NCBI RefSeq assembly: GCF_000381025.1
Contig: NZ_KB905817.1
Span: forward strand, 62,001 to 126,000
Length of the DNA: 64,000 nucleotides
Source: Streptomyces sulphureus DSM 40104
GTDB lineage: Bacteria; Actinomycetota; Actinomycetes; Streptomycetales; Streptomycetaceae
Reading direction: 5' to 3'
Shown here in pieces: positions 1-8,081 of this stretch. Made by a program: the position numbers and the translations under genes. The notes beneath the pieces are model-generated. The model was not told where the DNA came from. It saw only the letters and a program-made list of their open reading frames with translations, and did no database searches. The number at the start of each line of letters is the position of its first letter. Position 1 is the first letter of the stretch.

Positions 1-243
1 TCCGACAGGAGCCGAAGTGGTCGCTCGTGTTGCAGAGGAGCCGATCGGCTCCGGCTGGTGCGTCGAACGTGTCGGTCCGGCTCGGCTCGACTGCGCCGAG
101 CCGGCACCCGAGGCGCCAACGCTCAGTCCCCGGCTGCGCCAGAGAAATGATCAGCCGCGGTCACGCGGGACCGGACCCGCAAACCGCTCGGCGCCGGACG
201 GCGCATGCTGGACGCCTCAACGCCCGTGCCCCCCAACGGCGGT

Positions 244-1053
244 TCACCGCTTCCGCGCCACCGCCCCGTACAGCGACACCTCCGCGTCGCTCAGTTCCAC
301 GGCCTCCTCTGGACGCCATTGGTGGGCGAGCACGAGTCCCGGGTCGAGGACCTCCAGCCCGTCGAGGAAGCGCGCGATCTCCGCGTGCGAACGGGTGCGG
401 GCCGAGGTGCCGCTCCTGCGGTAGACCTCCTCGCTGCGGCGCGACTCCTCGGGGAGGAAGTCGGAGGTGCCGTGGCTGAGCACCAGGTGGCTGCCGGAGG
501 GGAGCCGGTCGAGGAGGCCGCCGAGGAGCCCTGCGGGGTCGGCGTCGTCGGGGACGAAGTGCAGGATGGCGACGAGGGAGAGGGCCACGGGCTGCTTGAG
601 GTCGAGGACCTCGTGGACGCGGGGGTCGTCGAGGACGGCGTCCGTCAGCACGTCGGCCTCTATGTACGCGGTGCGCCCCGCGGGGTCGCCGTTGAGCAGG
701 ACGTCGGCGTACTCCAGCACCATCGGGTCGTTGTCGACGTAGACGACGCGGCAGGCCGGGTCGACCTCCTGCACCACCTGGTGCAGGTTCGGCTCCGTCG
801 GGATGCCCGTGCCGATGTCGAGGAACTGGCGCAGCCCCGCGTCGCGCGCGAGGGTGCGTACGGCGCGGTGCATGAAGGCGCGGTTCTGGCGGGCCACGGT
901 CCGCATGAAGGGGAAGGAGGCGAGCACCTGTTCCGCCGCTTCCCGGTCGGCGGCGAACCAGTCCTTGCCGCCCAGGTAGTAGTCGTACATCCGGGCCGAG
1001 TGCGGACGGCTGGTGTCGATCCCGTCGGCGGGGCGGGGAGCGGGGGGTGCCAA
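244..1053 (-). CDS. SAM-dependent methyltransferase, PF04672 family
   Basis: A 269-aa protein of the actinobacterial 'S-adenosyl methyltransferase' family (Methyltransf_19). The conserved opening HSARMYDYYLGGKDWF lies near residues 15-31. The SAM-binding loop FLDIGTGIPTEPNLH follows near residue 70. The start is TTG, chosen because GAGGAGGAG at 1057-1065 sits just upstream and because the conserved N-terminus begins right after it. It lies downstream of a broken XRE regulator on the same strand. A close paralogue at 38389-39189 has the same kind of neighbours. The substrate of this family is unknown to me. Confidence 0.9.
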   Translation of the reverse strand: MAPPAPRPADGIDTSRPHSARMYDYYLGGKDWFAADREAAEQVLASFPFMRTVARQNRAFMHRAVRTLARDAGLRQFLDIGTGIPTEPNLHQVVQEVDPACRVVYVDNDPMVLEYADVLLNGDPAGRTAYIEADVLTDAVLDDPRVHEVLDLKQPVALSLVAILHFVPDDADPAGLLGGLLDRLPSGSHLVLSHGTSDFLPEESRRSEEVYRRSGTSARTRSHAEIARFLDGLEVLDPGLVLAHQWRPEEAVELSDAEVSLYGAVARKR

Positions 1054-1094
1054 GTTTCTCCTCCTCGTACGTACGGGTGTCGGGCGCAGGCGCC

Positions 1095-1202
1095 TCAGGG
1101 CGTGCGCGCCGCCCCGGCGTAGACGGCGACCTCGAAGTCGGAGCGTTCCGACGGGACTTCGGGGGCACGGCCCTCCGGTCGTCGTGGCCGGGTGCGGGTC
1201 AA
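1095..1202 (-). CDS. Possible 35-aa small protein after the XRE gene
   Basis: A short reading frame whose TTG start overlaps the TGA stop of the XRE gene (TTGA), which suggests translational coupling. The product is arginine- and proline-rich at the N-terminus and ends FEVAVYAGAARTP. It occupies the place that DUF397 holds in the second XRE/methyltransferase locus, but I do not see DUF397 motifs. I do not recognise it, and it may not be a real gene. Confidence 0.25.
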   Translation of the reverse strand: MTRTRPRRPEGRAPEVPSERSDFEVAVYAGAARTP

Positions 1203-2099
1203 GCCTCGTATTCCTTGCGTAGCTGGTGGAGGTAGGAGTGGAGGTCCGGGATCTGGCGGTGGGCGAGGCGCGAGATGCGCATGTGCGCCTCGAGGTGCGT
1301 GGTGACGTCGCCGTGCTGGTCGAGGTAGGCGGCCCCGGTGAGGCCCTCGGTGTAGACGATGTCCTGGAGCTCGGGGGCCTCGAAGCGGAAGTAGGTGAAG
1401 TGGCCGCCCGCGCCCGGGTGCGGCCCGGCGGAGAACGGGAGGACACGGAGCGTGAGGTCGGGGCGGTCGAGGGAGTCCAGCAGGTGGTCGATCTGGCCGC
1501 GCATCACCTCGGGCCCGCCGACGAGACGGCGCAGGGACGCCTCCTCCAGCACCACCCAGATCGACGGCGCCTCCTCCTTCTCCATTATCGCCTGGCGCCG
1601 CAACCGCACCTCGACGCGCTCCTCCAGCTCGTCGTCGCTGTCCCCGGGGAAGCCGGCGCGCATGACGGCGCGGGCGTACTCGCGGGTCTGCAACAGCCCG
1701 GTGACGTAGTGGGGTTCGTAGAGGCGGATGAGCGCCGCGCCCGTCTCCAGGCTGACGTACGCGGCCCGTCTCCAGGCTGACGTACGCGCCGAACCAGGAG
1801 GGCAGCGCGTGGCGGAAGGGATGCCACCAGCCGGGCTTGCGGGCCGTCTCGGCGAGCGAGAGGAACTCCTCGACCTCCGGCTGCGGGACTTCGTAGAGCC
1901 GCAGCAACTCCCTTACGTAGAGCGCCTTGAGGCCGACCTGCGCGTTCTCGATCCGCCGCACGGTCAGCTCGGAGGTGCCGAGCGCCCTCGCGGCCTGCTT
2001 CAGCGTGACCTTGCGCTGCGTGCGGATCTCCTGTAGCCGCCTGGCCAGGATGATCCGCAGAACCGTGGGCGTGCTGGGCCCGCCCGACAGCTCGCTCAC
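1199..2099 (-). pseudogene. XRE/Scr1-type HTH regulator with DUF5753, frameshifted
   Basis: The N-terminal frame encodes an XRE helix-turn-helix (LRIILARRLQEIRTQRKVTL, then LGTSELTVRRIENAQ) and the start of DUF5753 (WWHPFRHALPSWFGAYVSLETG). The frame then runs into unrelated sequence. The rest of DUF5753 (LLQTREYARAVMRAGFPG to the C-terminus HQLRKEYEA) is intact in another frame down to 1199. The cause is a perfect 25-bp tandem duplication at 1739-1788. Removing one copy restores a continuous frame through ETGAALIRLYEPHYVTGLLQ. GTG at 2099 is preferred over GTG at 2114 because GGGAGG precedes it at good spacing. The regulator is probably inactive, or the duplication is an assembly error. Confidence 0.85.
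1739..1788. repeat. Perfect 25-bp tandem duplication
   Basis: Two identical 25-bp units lie head to tail at 1739-1763 and 1764-1788. The length is not a multiple of three, so it shifts the XRE reading frame by one. No other tandem repeat of this kind was noticed nearby, which fits a recent slippage event. Confidence 0.95.
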
Positions 2100-2470
2100 T
2101 TCGGAACCTCCCACCCAGGGGTACCTGAACTACGGCGCATCGTCGGAGAGTTGGCCGGACGGTGCGGCGTGACGGCGGTGAAATTATCAGACGTACACGC
2201 TCGGCGCTAACCCATCACCGAGAGTGACCACGGCGTGCGTCCTGTCCGCGCCCCGCATCGTTACGCACCGTACCTCGGTTCCGCCGCTCCGTTGCGCTCC
2301 GCGACCGCAGGCGGTCCTCCCGGCCGCCTCCCTCGGGACCAACGGCCCCCGTACGGGGCAGTGCACGACCCGGCGGTAACAGATAACGCCCCACTTCAGC
2401 CACGGAGTTGACCCCGGCCGGCCCCGTGCCTTTCGGGCACACCTGCCCGCCGCGGGCCGAGGCAGGGAAT

Positions 2471-2486
2471 GCTCAGGGCTAAGATT
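2471..2486. promoter_or_regulatory. Putative MarR operator, site A
   Basis: TGCTCAGGGCTAAGAT lies 57 bp upstream of the marR start. It matches the perfect palindrome at 13681-13696 at 12 of 16 positions, including the core CAGGGCT/AAGGGCT and the right-hand arm. The likely role is autoregulation of the MarR gene. Inferred from position and similarity only. Confidence 0.6.
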
Positions 2487-2543
2487 TCCACAGCGCGCAG
2501 ACTCGACCGAGCCGCAGGAAGAACACGGAGGGGGAGGCCCTCG

Positions 2544-3101
2544 ATGGCGCAGAGGAAGCCCGCCCACGAGCAGGACGCCGTGGCGTCCGTCGTGGAGGAC
2601 TGGAACCGGGAACGCCCCGAGCTGGACACCGCGCCGCTGGAGGTCTTCGCCCGCCTGCACCGCGTCTTCCTCCGGTACCAGTCGCAGATCTCGAAACCCA
2701 TGGAGGGGCACGGCATCTCGATGGCCGGTTTCGACGTGCTCACGGCGCTCCGCCGCGCAGGCGCCCCGTACAGCCGCACCGCGGGCGAGCTGGCGCGCTC
2801 GGGGCTGATCAGCTCCGCAGGCGTCACACTCCGTATCGACCGCCTGGAGAAGGACGGCCTCATCGTCCGGGAGCGCGATCCGGAGGACCGCCGCGTCGTC
2901 CACTCCCGGCTGAGCGAGCAGGGGATCGAGCAGATCGACACGCTCTTCAACGAGCACCTGGAGAACGAGCGCCGCATGCTCGCCGGCATGACGCCCGCGG
3001 AGTGCCGCCAACTGGCCAAGCTCCTCGGCAAGTTGGAGCGCTCGGTGACGGCGGCGCAGGAGGCCGACGAGGAGGAGGACGCGGAGGCGGCCGGGGAGTG
3101 A
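2544..3101 (+). CDS. MarR family transcriptional regulator
   Basis: A 185-aa winged-helix protein. The DNA-binding region spans roughly residues 75-130: TAGELARSGLISSAGVTLRI, then RLEKDG, then the wing DPEDRRVVHSRLSEQG with the usual D-x-R signature. An acidic tail (EEEDAEAAGE) ends the protein. ATG at 2544 is chosen because GGGGGAGG lies about 8 nt upstream; an upstream in-frame start at 2469 has no such site. MarR proteins usually repress divergent or nearby operons and release DNA on binding a phenolic or other small ligand. A near-palindrome upstream recurs before two enzyme operons in this window, so I infer it is their regulator. Confidence 0.9.
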   Translation: MAQRKPAHEQDAVASVVEDWNRERPELDTAPLEVFARLHRVFLRYQSQISKPMEGHGISMAGFDVLTALRRAGAPYSRTAGELARSGLISSAGVTLRIDRLEKDGLIVRERDPEDRRVVHSRLSEQGIEQIDTLFNEHLENERRMLAGMTPAECRQLAKLLGKLERSVTAAQEADEEEDAEAAGE

Positions 3102-3120
3102 CGCGCACAGGGGCGCACTC

Positions 3121-3158
3121 CGGGCCGCGCCCGCGGTGCGGTACGCGGGCGCGGCCCG
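3121..3158. terminator. Bidirectional terminator between marR and the Rieske operon
   Basis: A perfect 15-bp inverted repeat (3121-3135 with 3144-3158, 8-nt loop) lies between two convergent genes, 20 nt after the marR stop and about 85 nt after the last gene of the catabolic operon. Confidence 0.8.
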
Positions 3159-3243
3159 GTGTGCGGACGGCCGGGGCCGTGCGCCGCCCACCCCTCGTTC
3201 ACCCTCGTCACGGTGTGCGGTGCCCGTCCCCGGCCGCGGCGGC

Positions 3244-4278
3244 TCATCCCGCGTGGAGCGCGGCCGCCTGCTTCTCGGCCTCGGCACGGTACAGCCTCCG
3301 CAGCCGTACGACGCCGAGGTCGTGCTGGTAGAGGTTCTCGCGCTGATCGGCGTCGGCCGGCATGTCCTCCAGCATGAGGCGGTCCTGCTCCAGGACGTCC
3401 CAGTGGCGCTCCTCGATGAGCTGCTTGTAGAGGAACCTCCAGCTATCGCGCTCCCAGCCCTGCACCCGCCGGTACCGCCAGAAGAAGACGCTGCTGCGCT
3501 CCGCGTCGACGGGGCAGACCATGCCGATGATCCCGAACGGGCCGCCGGGGCCCGCGGAGGGCGGGTAGGGGATGGAGAGGTCGACCCAGTCGACGCCGGT
3601 GCGGCAGAGCTCGACCCAGTCGAAGTTGACGCCGGTCTGGTCGGTCTTCTCGAAGAAGTAGCCCCGGTCGGTCTCGCGGATGCGGAACTTCGCCGTGGTG
3701 TCCCCGTCGAACATGGAGTGGGACTCGCGGTGCAGGAACGAGCCGTGCATCGGGTCGAGGAGGTTCTCCAGGTCGAACCGCCAGGTGGAGTTCCACTCGG
3801 CGTAGGAGAGGAACCGGTCGATCTCCGCGTCCTCCAACTGCTCGGGGAGCGTCAACTCGCAGGGTTCCGGGTGCTGTTCGTCGCCGAAGTAGGCGAGGAT
3901 CGCGCCGGCGACCTCGCGGACGGGCGGGTTCGGTACGAGCTGCTTTCCCTCCAGGTTGCAGCCGGGCAGCCCGGGCACGGAGGTGACGGTGCCCGTGCCG
4001 TCCACCTCGACCCCGTGGTACCAGCAGGAGATGCGGTCGCCGAGGTGCTTCCCGAGGGAGAGCCGGGCGCCGCGGTGCGGGCAGCGGTCGGCGAGCATGT
4101 GCAGGGTGCCGTCGCCGCGCCTGAAGAGCAGCCACTGCTCGCCGAGGACGGTCACGCGGCGCATCCCGCCGGGACGCACGAAGTGCGAGGGCACGACGGG
4201 GTGCCACTGGTTGCGCAGGCCGGTCGCGTAGATGTGGTCCGCGGTCGCCTGCTCGCTTCCGTGTTTGGTGCCGATCAC
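3244..4278 (-). CDS. Rieske non-heme iron oxygenase, alpha subunit
   Basis: 344 aa. The Rieske [2Fe-2S] ligands are C66, H68, C85 and H88 (CPHRG then CWYHG). The mononuclear iron site is E171-x3-D175-x2-H178-x4-H183 (ENLLDPMHGSFLH). It should hydroxylate or demethylate an aromatic or heteroaromatic substrate using electrons from the reductase encoded upstream. There is no separate beta subunit gene, so it resembles the one-component-terminal-oxygenase type (vanillate or phthalate class). GTG at 4278 follows the previous gene's TGA by 5 nt. It is the last gene of the 11-gene operon. The substrate cannot be read from the sequence. Confidence 0.9.
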   Translation of the reverse strand: MIGTKHGSEQATADHIYATGLRNQWHPVVPSHFVRPGGMRRVTVLGEQWLLFRRGDGTLHMLADRCPHRGARLSLGKHLGDRISCWYHGVEVDGTGTVTSVPGLPGCNLEGKQLVPNPPVREVAGAILAYFGDEQHPEPCELTLPEQLEDAEIDRFLSYAEWNSTWRFDLENLLDPMHGSFLHRESHSMFDGDTTAKFRIRETDRGYFFEKTDQTGVNFDWVELCRTGVDWVDLSIPYPPSAGPGGPFGIIGMVCPVDAERSSVFFWRYRRVQGWERDSWRFLYKQLIEERHWDVLEQDRLMLEDMPADADQRENLYQHDLGVVRLRRLYRAEAEKQAAALHAG

Positions 4279-4283
4279 GCGTC

Positions 4284-4523
4284 TCACGCTCCCAGTCGGT
4301 GGATCTCGGTACGGAACGACTCCTCGGTCCACGGCAGCCCGTCGGGCGCGTGGACGAGGCGGCTGTTGAGGCCGTCGACGACGGTGGCGAGGTCGTGCCC
4401 GTCCTGGGTGTAGACCTCCTCGAGAGTGGCGGCGAGCTTCAGTTCGTACGGCGTCGGATCGGCGTCGCGCGTCTGGTGCGGCTCCAGGTAGGGCCAGGCC
4501 CGATGCTGCGGGTTGTTGCTCAC
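4284..4523 (-). CDS. Small recombinase-like helix-turn-helix protein
   Basis: 79 aa. GTG at 4523 is chosen because GGAGGAATCC precedes it directly. The central part (YLEPHQTRDADPTPYELKLA) and the C-terminal part (LVHAPDGLPWTEESFRTEIH) resemble the small 'recombinase-like HTH' proteins I know from actinobacterial oxygenase clusters. The C-terminal pattern recalls the HTH that follows serine recombinase catalytic domains, but there is no catalytic domain here. It sits between the oxygenase and its reductase, which suggests an accessory role in the oxygenase system rather than recombination. The function is unknown. Confidence 0.7.
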   Translation of the reverse strand: MSNNPQHRAWPYLEPHQTRDADPTPYELKLAATLEEVYTQDGHDLATVVDGLNSRLVHAPDGLPWTEESFRTEIHRLGA

Positions 4524-4559
4524 GGATTCCTCCAACTGCGAGTAAGCACGAGGACGTTG

Positions 4560-4582
4560 GCGCCGGCCGGACGGGCCGGCGC
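4560..4582 (-). terminator. Intra-operon hairpin
   Basis: A perfect 9-bp stem (GCGCCGGCC with GGCCGGCGC, 5-nt loop) lies in the 66-nt gap between the reductase and the small HTH gene. No U-tract follows on the minus strand. It could lower downstream expression, stop an mRNA decay front, or mark an RNA processing site. Confidence 0.45.
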
Positions 4583-4589
4583 GGTCTTG

Positions 4590-5552
4590 CTAGAGGTCGA
4601 GGACGAGCCGTTGCGAAACGCACCGCGAGACGCAGATCATCATGGTCCGGCTCTCGGCGTGCTCGGCGTCGCTGAGCAGCCAGTCCCGGTGTTCCGGGGC
4701 GCCTTCGAGCACGCGCGTCTCGCAGGTGCCGCAGATGCCGTCGCGGCAGGAGCTCGGCACGTCGACGCCCGCCTGCTCGACGGCCTGGAGGATGCTGGTT
4801 CCCTCGTCGACGGCGACGGTGAGCCCGGAGCGGCCGCACTCCACCTCGAACGCCGAGCCTGCCTCGGCGGGTTGAGGCTCGGGCGCCGCGAACCGCTCGA
4901 TCCGCAGCTTGTCTTCGCAGCCGCGCGCGGCGCACTTCTCCCGGATCGCCGAGAGGAGCGGTTCGGGGCCGCAGCAGTAGACAAGAGCGTCCGCGGGCAG
5001 GTCGGCGAGGGCCGCGTCGAGGTCGATGTGGCCCAGTTCGTCCTGCGGGGTGAACGTCACCCTGCCGCTGCCCGACTGCCCTGCGAGCGCCTGCAGTTCG
5101 GCGCCGAACGCCATCGAGGTGCGGGTGCGTCCGCCGTGCACGAGGCTCCAGCGCCTACCGGTGCGGACCGCCTCGCGCACCATGGCGACGAGCGGCGTGA
5201 CGCCGATGCCGCCGGCGACGAAGCGGTACTCGCCGGCCTCCTCCAGCGCGAAGTTGTTCCTCGGCCCCGCCGTCCGCACCGTGTCGCCGGGCCGCAGCCT
5301 GGTGTGGACGTAGCGCGAACCGCCGCGCGAGGACGCCTCGTTGAGGACGCCGACGCGGTAGTGCGAGGCGTCCTGCGCGTCGGAGCAGAGCGAGTACTGC
5401 CGCAGGTGGCCGCCGAGGTGCAGATCGAGGTGGGCGCCCGGCTGCCAGGCAGGCAGCGGCTTGCCTTCCGGGTGCACCAGCTCCACGGAAAGGACACCCT
5501 CGGCCTCCCAGGTCAACCGGTGTACGAGCAGTTCGAGTTCGGGGTCGTTCAC
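4590..5552 (-). CDS. VanB/phthalate-dioxygenase-reductase type oxidoreductase
   Basis: 320 aa with three parts in order: a flavin-binding domain (RQYSLCS near residue 93), an NAD-binding domain (GGIGVTPLVAMVREA, then YCCGPEPLL), and a C-terminal plant-type [2Fe-2S] ferredoxin domain with C269, C274, C277 and C307 (CRDGICGTC ... MMICVSR). It should pass electrons from NAD(P)H through flavin and the ferredoxin cluster to the Rieske oxygenase at 3244-4278. GTG at 5552 is preceded by AAGGAAG. It lies 11 nt after the ThDP enzyme gene in the same operon. Confidence 0.9.
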   Translation of the reverse strand: MNDPELELLVHRLTWEAEGVLSVELVHPEGKPLPAWQPGAHLDLHLGGHLRQYSLCSDAQDASHYRVGVLNEASSRGGSRYVHTRLRPGDTVRTAGPRNNFALEEAGEYRFVAGGIGVTPLVAMVREAVRTGRRWSLVHGGRTRTSMAFGAELQALAGQSGSGRVTFTPQDELGHIDLDAALADLPADALVYCCGPEPLLSAIREKCAARGCEDKLRIERFAAPEPQPAEAGSAFEVECGRSGLTVAVDEGTSILQAVEQAGVDVPSSCRDGICGTCETRVLEGAPEHRDWLLSDAEHAESRTMMICVSRCVSQRLVLDL

Positions 5553-5563
5553 GGTTCGCTTCC

Positions 5564-7204
5564 TTACCTGGTCGGCAGCTTGACCGGCGGGGTGAAGGGG
5601 TTCTTCATCGGGCCGAGCGCGGCGAGGTCCACCTCGACGAGGGAGGGGCCGCCGGCCGCGGTCGCCTCCGCGAGGACGCCTGCCGCCTCGTCCTCCGCTG
5701 CGATCCGCGCGTACGGCAGACCGCATGCCTCGGCGAGCCGGTGGAAGTCGGGGGTCGCGAGGTCGACGCCCGAGCGGCGGTCGAAGTACCGGTCCTGCAT
5801 GTTGCGCAGCACGCCGTAGCCGCCGTCGTTGAAGACGAGGACGGTGAGCCGGGCGCCCGTCTGCGCGAGGGTGAGCAGTTCGCCCAGGTGCACGGCGAGT
5901 CCGCCGTCCCCGACGAGCGCCACCGCGGGCTCCTCCGGCCGCGAGAGCGCCGCGCCGATCGCCATGCCGAGGCCCTGGCCGATTCCTCCCCCGCGGGGGA
6001 AGACGTTGGCGCGCGGGTCGTGGATCGGCAGCAGCCGGTTGCCCCAGCTCGACGAGGGGATGGTGACGTCACGCGCGACGACGGCGCCGCGCGGCAGCGC
6101 GGCGGCGAGCGCGTCGCAGACGGCGGCCTGCGGCCCGATGCCTTCGCGCAGCTCGGCGCGGACGCGCTCGCGCACGGCGGTCACGCGCGCGGGCCACTCG
6201 GCCTCGGTGGCCGAACCGACCGCGCCGAGCCGCGCGTTGAGGGCGGCGAGGACGTCCGCCGCGTGCCCGTGGAGCGGGTGCCGCGTCGGGTAGGCGCGGC
6301 CGAGCGCCTCGGCGTCGGCGTCGATCTGCAGGTGCTGCGCGGGGAGGGGGAGGCTGTAGTCGGCCGTCTCGTTGGAGCGGAAGTGCGTGCCGACGCTGAG
6401 CAACACGTCGCATTCGGCGAGGAGTTCGCGTCCCCCTGCGGAGGTGGCGAAGTTGCCGACGACGCGCGCGTCGTCCTCGGGTACGGCGCCGCGGCCGGAG
6501 TTGGAGGTGAGGAGGCCCGCACCCGTGGCGTCGAGGAGGGCGGCGAGTTCGTCCCGCGCACGCGTGGCCCCGCCTCCCGCCCACACCAGCGGGCGTCGCG
6601 CCGCGGCCAACACGGCGGCAGCGGCGTCGATTCGGTCGCTCTTCGGCATCGGGTACGCATGCGCGGACGGGGCGGTGCCGTCGTCGGTCTGCTCGGCGTA
6701 CTGGAGGTCGATCGGCCACTCGACGCTCGCGGGGCCGCCCGGTGCGGCGAGCGCCCGGTGGGCCGCCGCCCGCAGGATGCGGCCGGCCGACGCCGTGTCC
6801 GGCACCGTCTCCGCGTACGCGGAGACGGCGTGGAGCATGCCGAGTTGGTCCTTGGTCTCGTGGATGTAGCCGCGCCCGCGGCCGAGGTGCTCGCTGTCGA
6901 TCTGCCCGGTGACGTGGAGCACCGCCGTGCCCGCGCTGAGGGCCTCGACGAGCGCGCCCGCCGCGTTCCCCGCACCGGTGCCGGTCGAGGTGAGCGCGCA
7001 GCCGAGGGTGCCGCGCGCCCGCCCGTACGCGTCGGCGGCGTTGACGGCGCTCGCCTCGTGGCGCACGGGGACGAACCGGAGCTCCCTGTCCACCGCCTCG
7101 ACGAGCGGCAGGTTGTGGACGCTGACGATGCCGAAGACGGTGTCGACGCCGAGCGCGCGCAGCGTCGCCACGAGCAGGTCGCCGCCGTTCCTGTGGTTGA
7201 ACAC
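5564..7204 (-). CDS. Thiamine diphosphate enzyme, decarboxylase/acetolactate-synthase-like
   Basis: 546 aa. The catalytic glutamate is E50 in VRHEASA. The ThDP/Mg motif runs from GDGGLAVHL (residue 432) to FNDGGYG (about 459). The three-domain layout (PYR, central, PP) matches the family at full length. Candidate activities include decarboxylation of a 2-oxo acid such as a benzoylformate- or pyruvate-like intermediate, or carboligation. No FAD or acetolactate-specific feature is obvious, and no small regulatory subunit is near. GTG at 7204 follows GGAGAAGAA. It is part of the catabolic operon. Confidence 0.85.
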   Translation of the reverse strand: MFNHRNGGDLLVATLRALGVDTVFGIVSVHNLPLVEAVDRELRFVPVRHEASAVNAADAYGRARGTLGCALTSTGTGAGNAAGALVEALSAGTAVLHVTGQIDSEHLGRGRGYIHETKDQLGMLHAVSAYAETVPDTASAGRILRAAAHRALAAPGGPASVEWPIDLQYAEQTDDGTAPSAHAYPMPKSDRIDAAAAVLAAARRPLVWAGGGATRARDELAALLDATGAGLLTSNSGRGAVPEDDARVVGNFATSAGGRELLAECDVLLSVGTHFRSNETADYSLPLPAQHLQIDADAEALGRAYPTRHPLHGHAADVLAALNARLGAVGSATEAEWPARVTAVRERVRAELREGIGPQAAVCDALAAALPRGAVVARDVTIPSSSWGNRLLPIHDPRANVFPRGGGIGQGLGMAIGAALSRPEEPAVALVGDGGLAVHLGELLTLAQTGARLTVLVFNDGGYGVLRNMQDRYFDRRSGVDLATPDFHRLAEACGLPYARIAAEDEAAGVLAEATAAGGPSLVEVDLAALGPMKNPFTPPVKLPTR

Positions 7205-7245
7205 TTCTTCTCCGAAGGGGGAGTTCGAGGGAGTGGGCGCGTCGC

Positions 7246-8034
7246 TCAGCCGACGGAGCGGCCCACCCCGCCGCAGACGTCGAGGCTGGTGCCCGTGGTG
7301 TAGGAGGCGCGCGGGGAGAGGAGGGAGACGACGGCGTAGGCGACCTCCTCGGCACGGCCGAGCCGCCCGAGGGCGACGCCGCGGTCGGCGGCGAGCTCGG
7401 CCTGCCACTCGTCGTAGCTCAACGGGCTTCCGGAGTCCGCGTAGCGGCGCGTCCACTGGCCGGTGTCGATCAGACCGAGGCAGACGGAGTTGACCCGCAC
7501 GCCGTCCGAAGCGAGCTCCCTGGAGAGCGACTTGGAGAGGTTGAGGATGCCGGCCCGCGCCGCCGAGGTGGTGATGAGCCGCGTCTCCGGCTGCTTGGCG
7601 AGGACGGCGTTGATGTTGACGACGGCGGCCGCGTCGGAGCAACGCAGCAGCGGCAGCGCGGCGTTGAGCGGGTTGAGGACGCCGGAGAACTTCAGGTCGA
7701 GTTCGTCGCGCCAGTCCTCGGGGGTGGCCTCGGCGAACGGCTTCATCCGCGACGAGCCCGCGTTGTTGACGAGCCCGTCGAGCCCGCCGAACTCCTCGGC
7801 CGCACGCTGCGTGAACTGCTGCACCGCGGCCTCGTCACGCACGTCGCACACTTCCGTGTACAACCGCCCGCCCTCGTCCGCGAGTTGACGCGCCGCCCGG
7901 GTGAGCCGCTCGGCGTCGCGCCCGCAGGTGGCGACGTCGGCACCCTCGGCGAGCAGGGCGCGCACCGTGGCGAGGCCGACGCCCGAACTGCCGCCGGTCA
8001 CGAGGTAGCGGCGCCCGGAGAGGCCGAGGTCCAT
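7246..8034 (-). CDS. SDR-family protein with a non-canonical active site
   Basis: 262 aa. The nucleotide-binding motif TGGSSGVG (residues 13-20) and the NNAG motif (90-93) are present. The usual YxxxK is replaced by T156-S-A-A-R160, and the catalytic serine segment reads NINAVL instead of the usual NISS pattern. Such 'SAARAG' variants exist in the SDR superfamily, so this is probably a true subfamily rather than a broken gene. Chemistry may differ from classical alcohol/ketone oxidoreduction. ATG at 8034 follows AGGAG. There is a 41-nt gap to the ThDP gene. Confidence 0.85.
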   Translation of the reverse strand: MDLGLSGRRYLVTGGSSGVGLATVRALLAEGADVATCGRDAERLTRAARQLADEGGRLYTEVCDVRDEAAVQQFTQRAAEEFGGLDGLVNNAGSSRMKPFAEATPEDWRDELDLKFSGVLNPLNAALPLLRCSDAAAVVNINAVLAKQPETRLITTSAARAGILNLSKSLSRELASDGVRVNSVCLGLIDTGQWTRRYADSGSPLSYDEWQAELAADRGVALGRLGRAEEVAYAVVSLLSPRASYTTGTSLDVCGGVGRSVG

Positions 8035-8081
8035 ATCGAACTCCTGTGGTCGTCGACGCGTCGGCCGTGCCGGGCGACGCG

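Noticed and set aside
4284..4523. A transposon or integrase remnant
   Set aside because: Only an HTH-like tail is present, there are no inverted repeats or catalytic residues, and the gene is intact and embedded in an operon.
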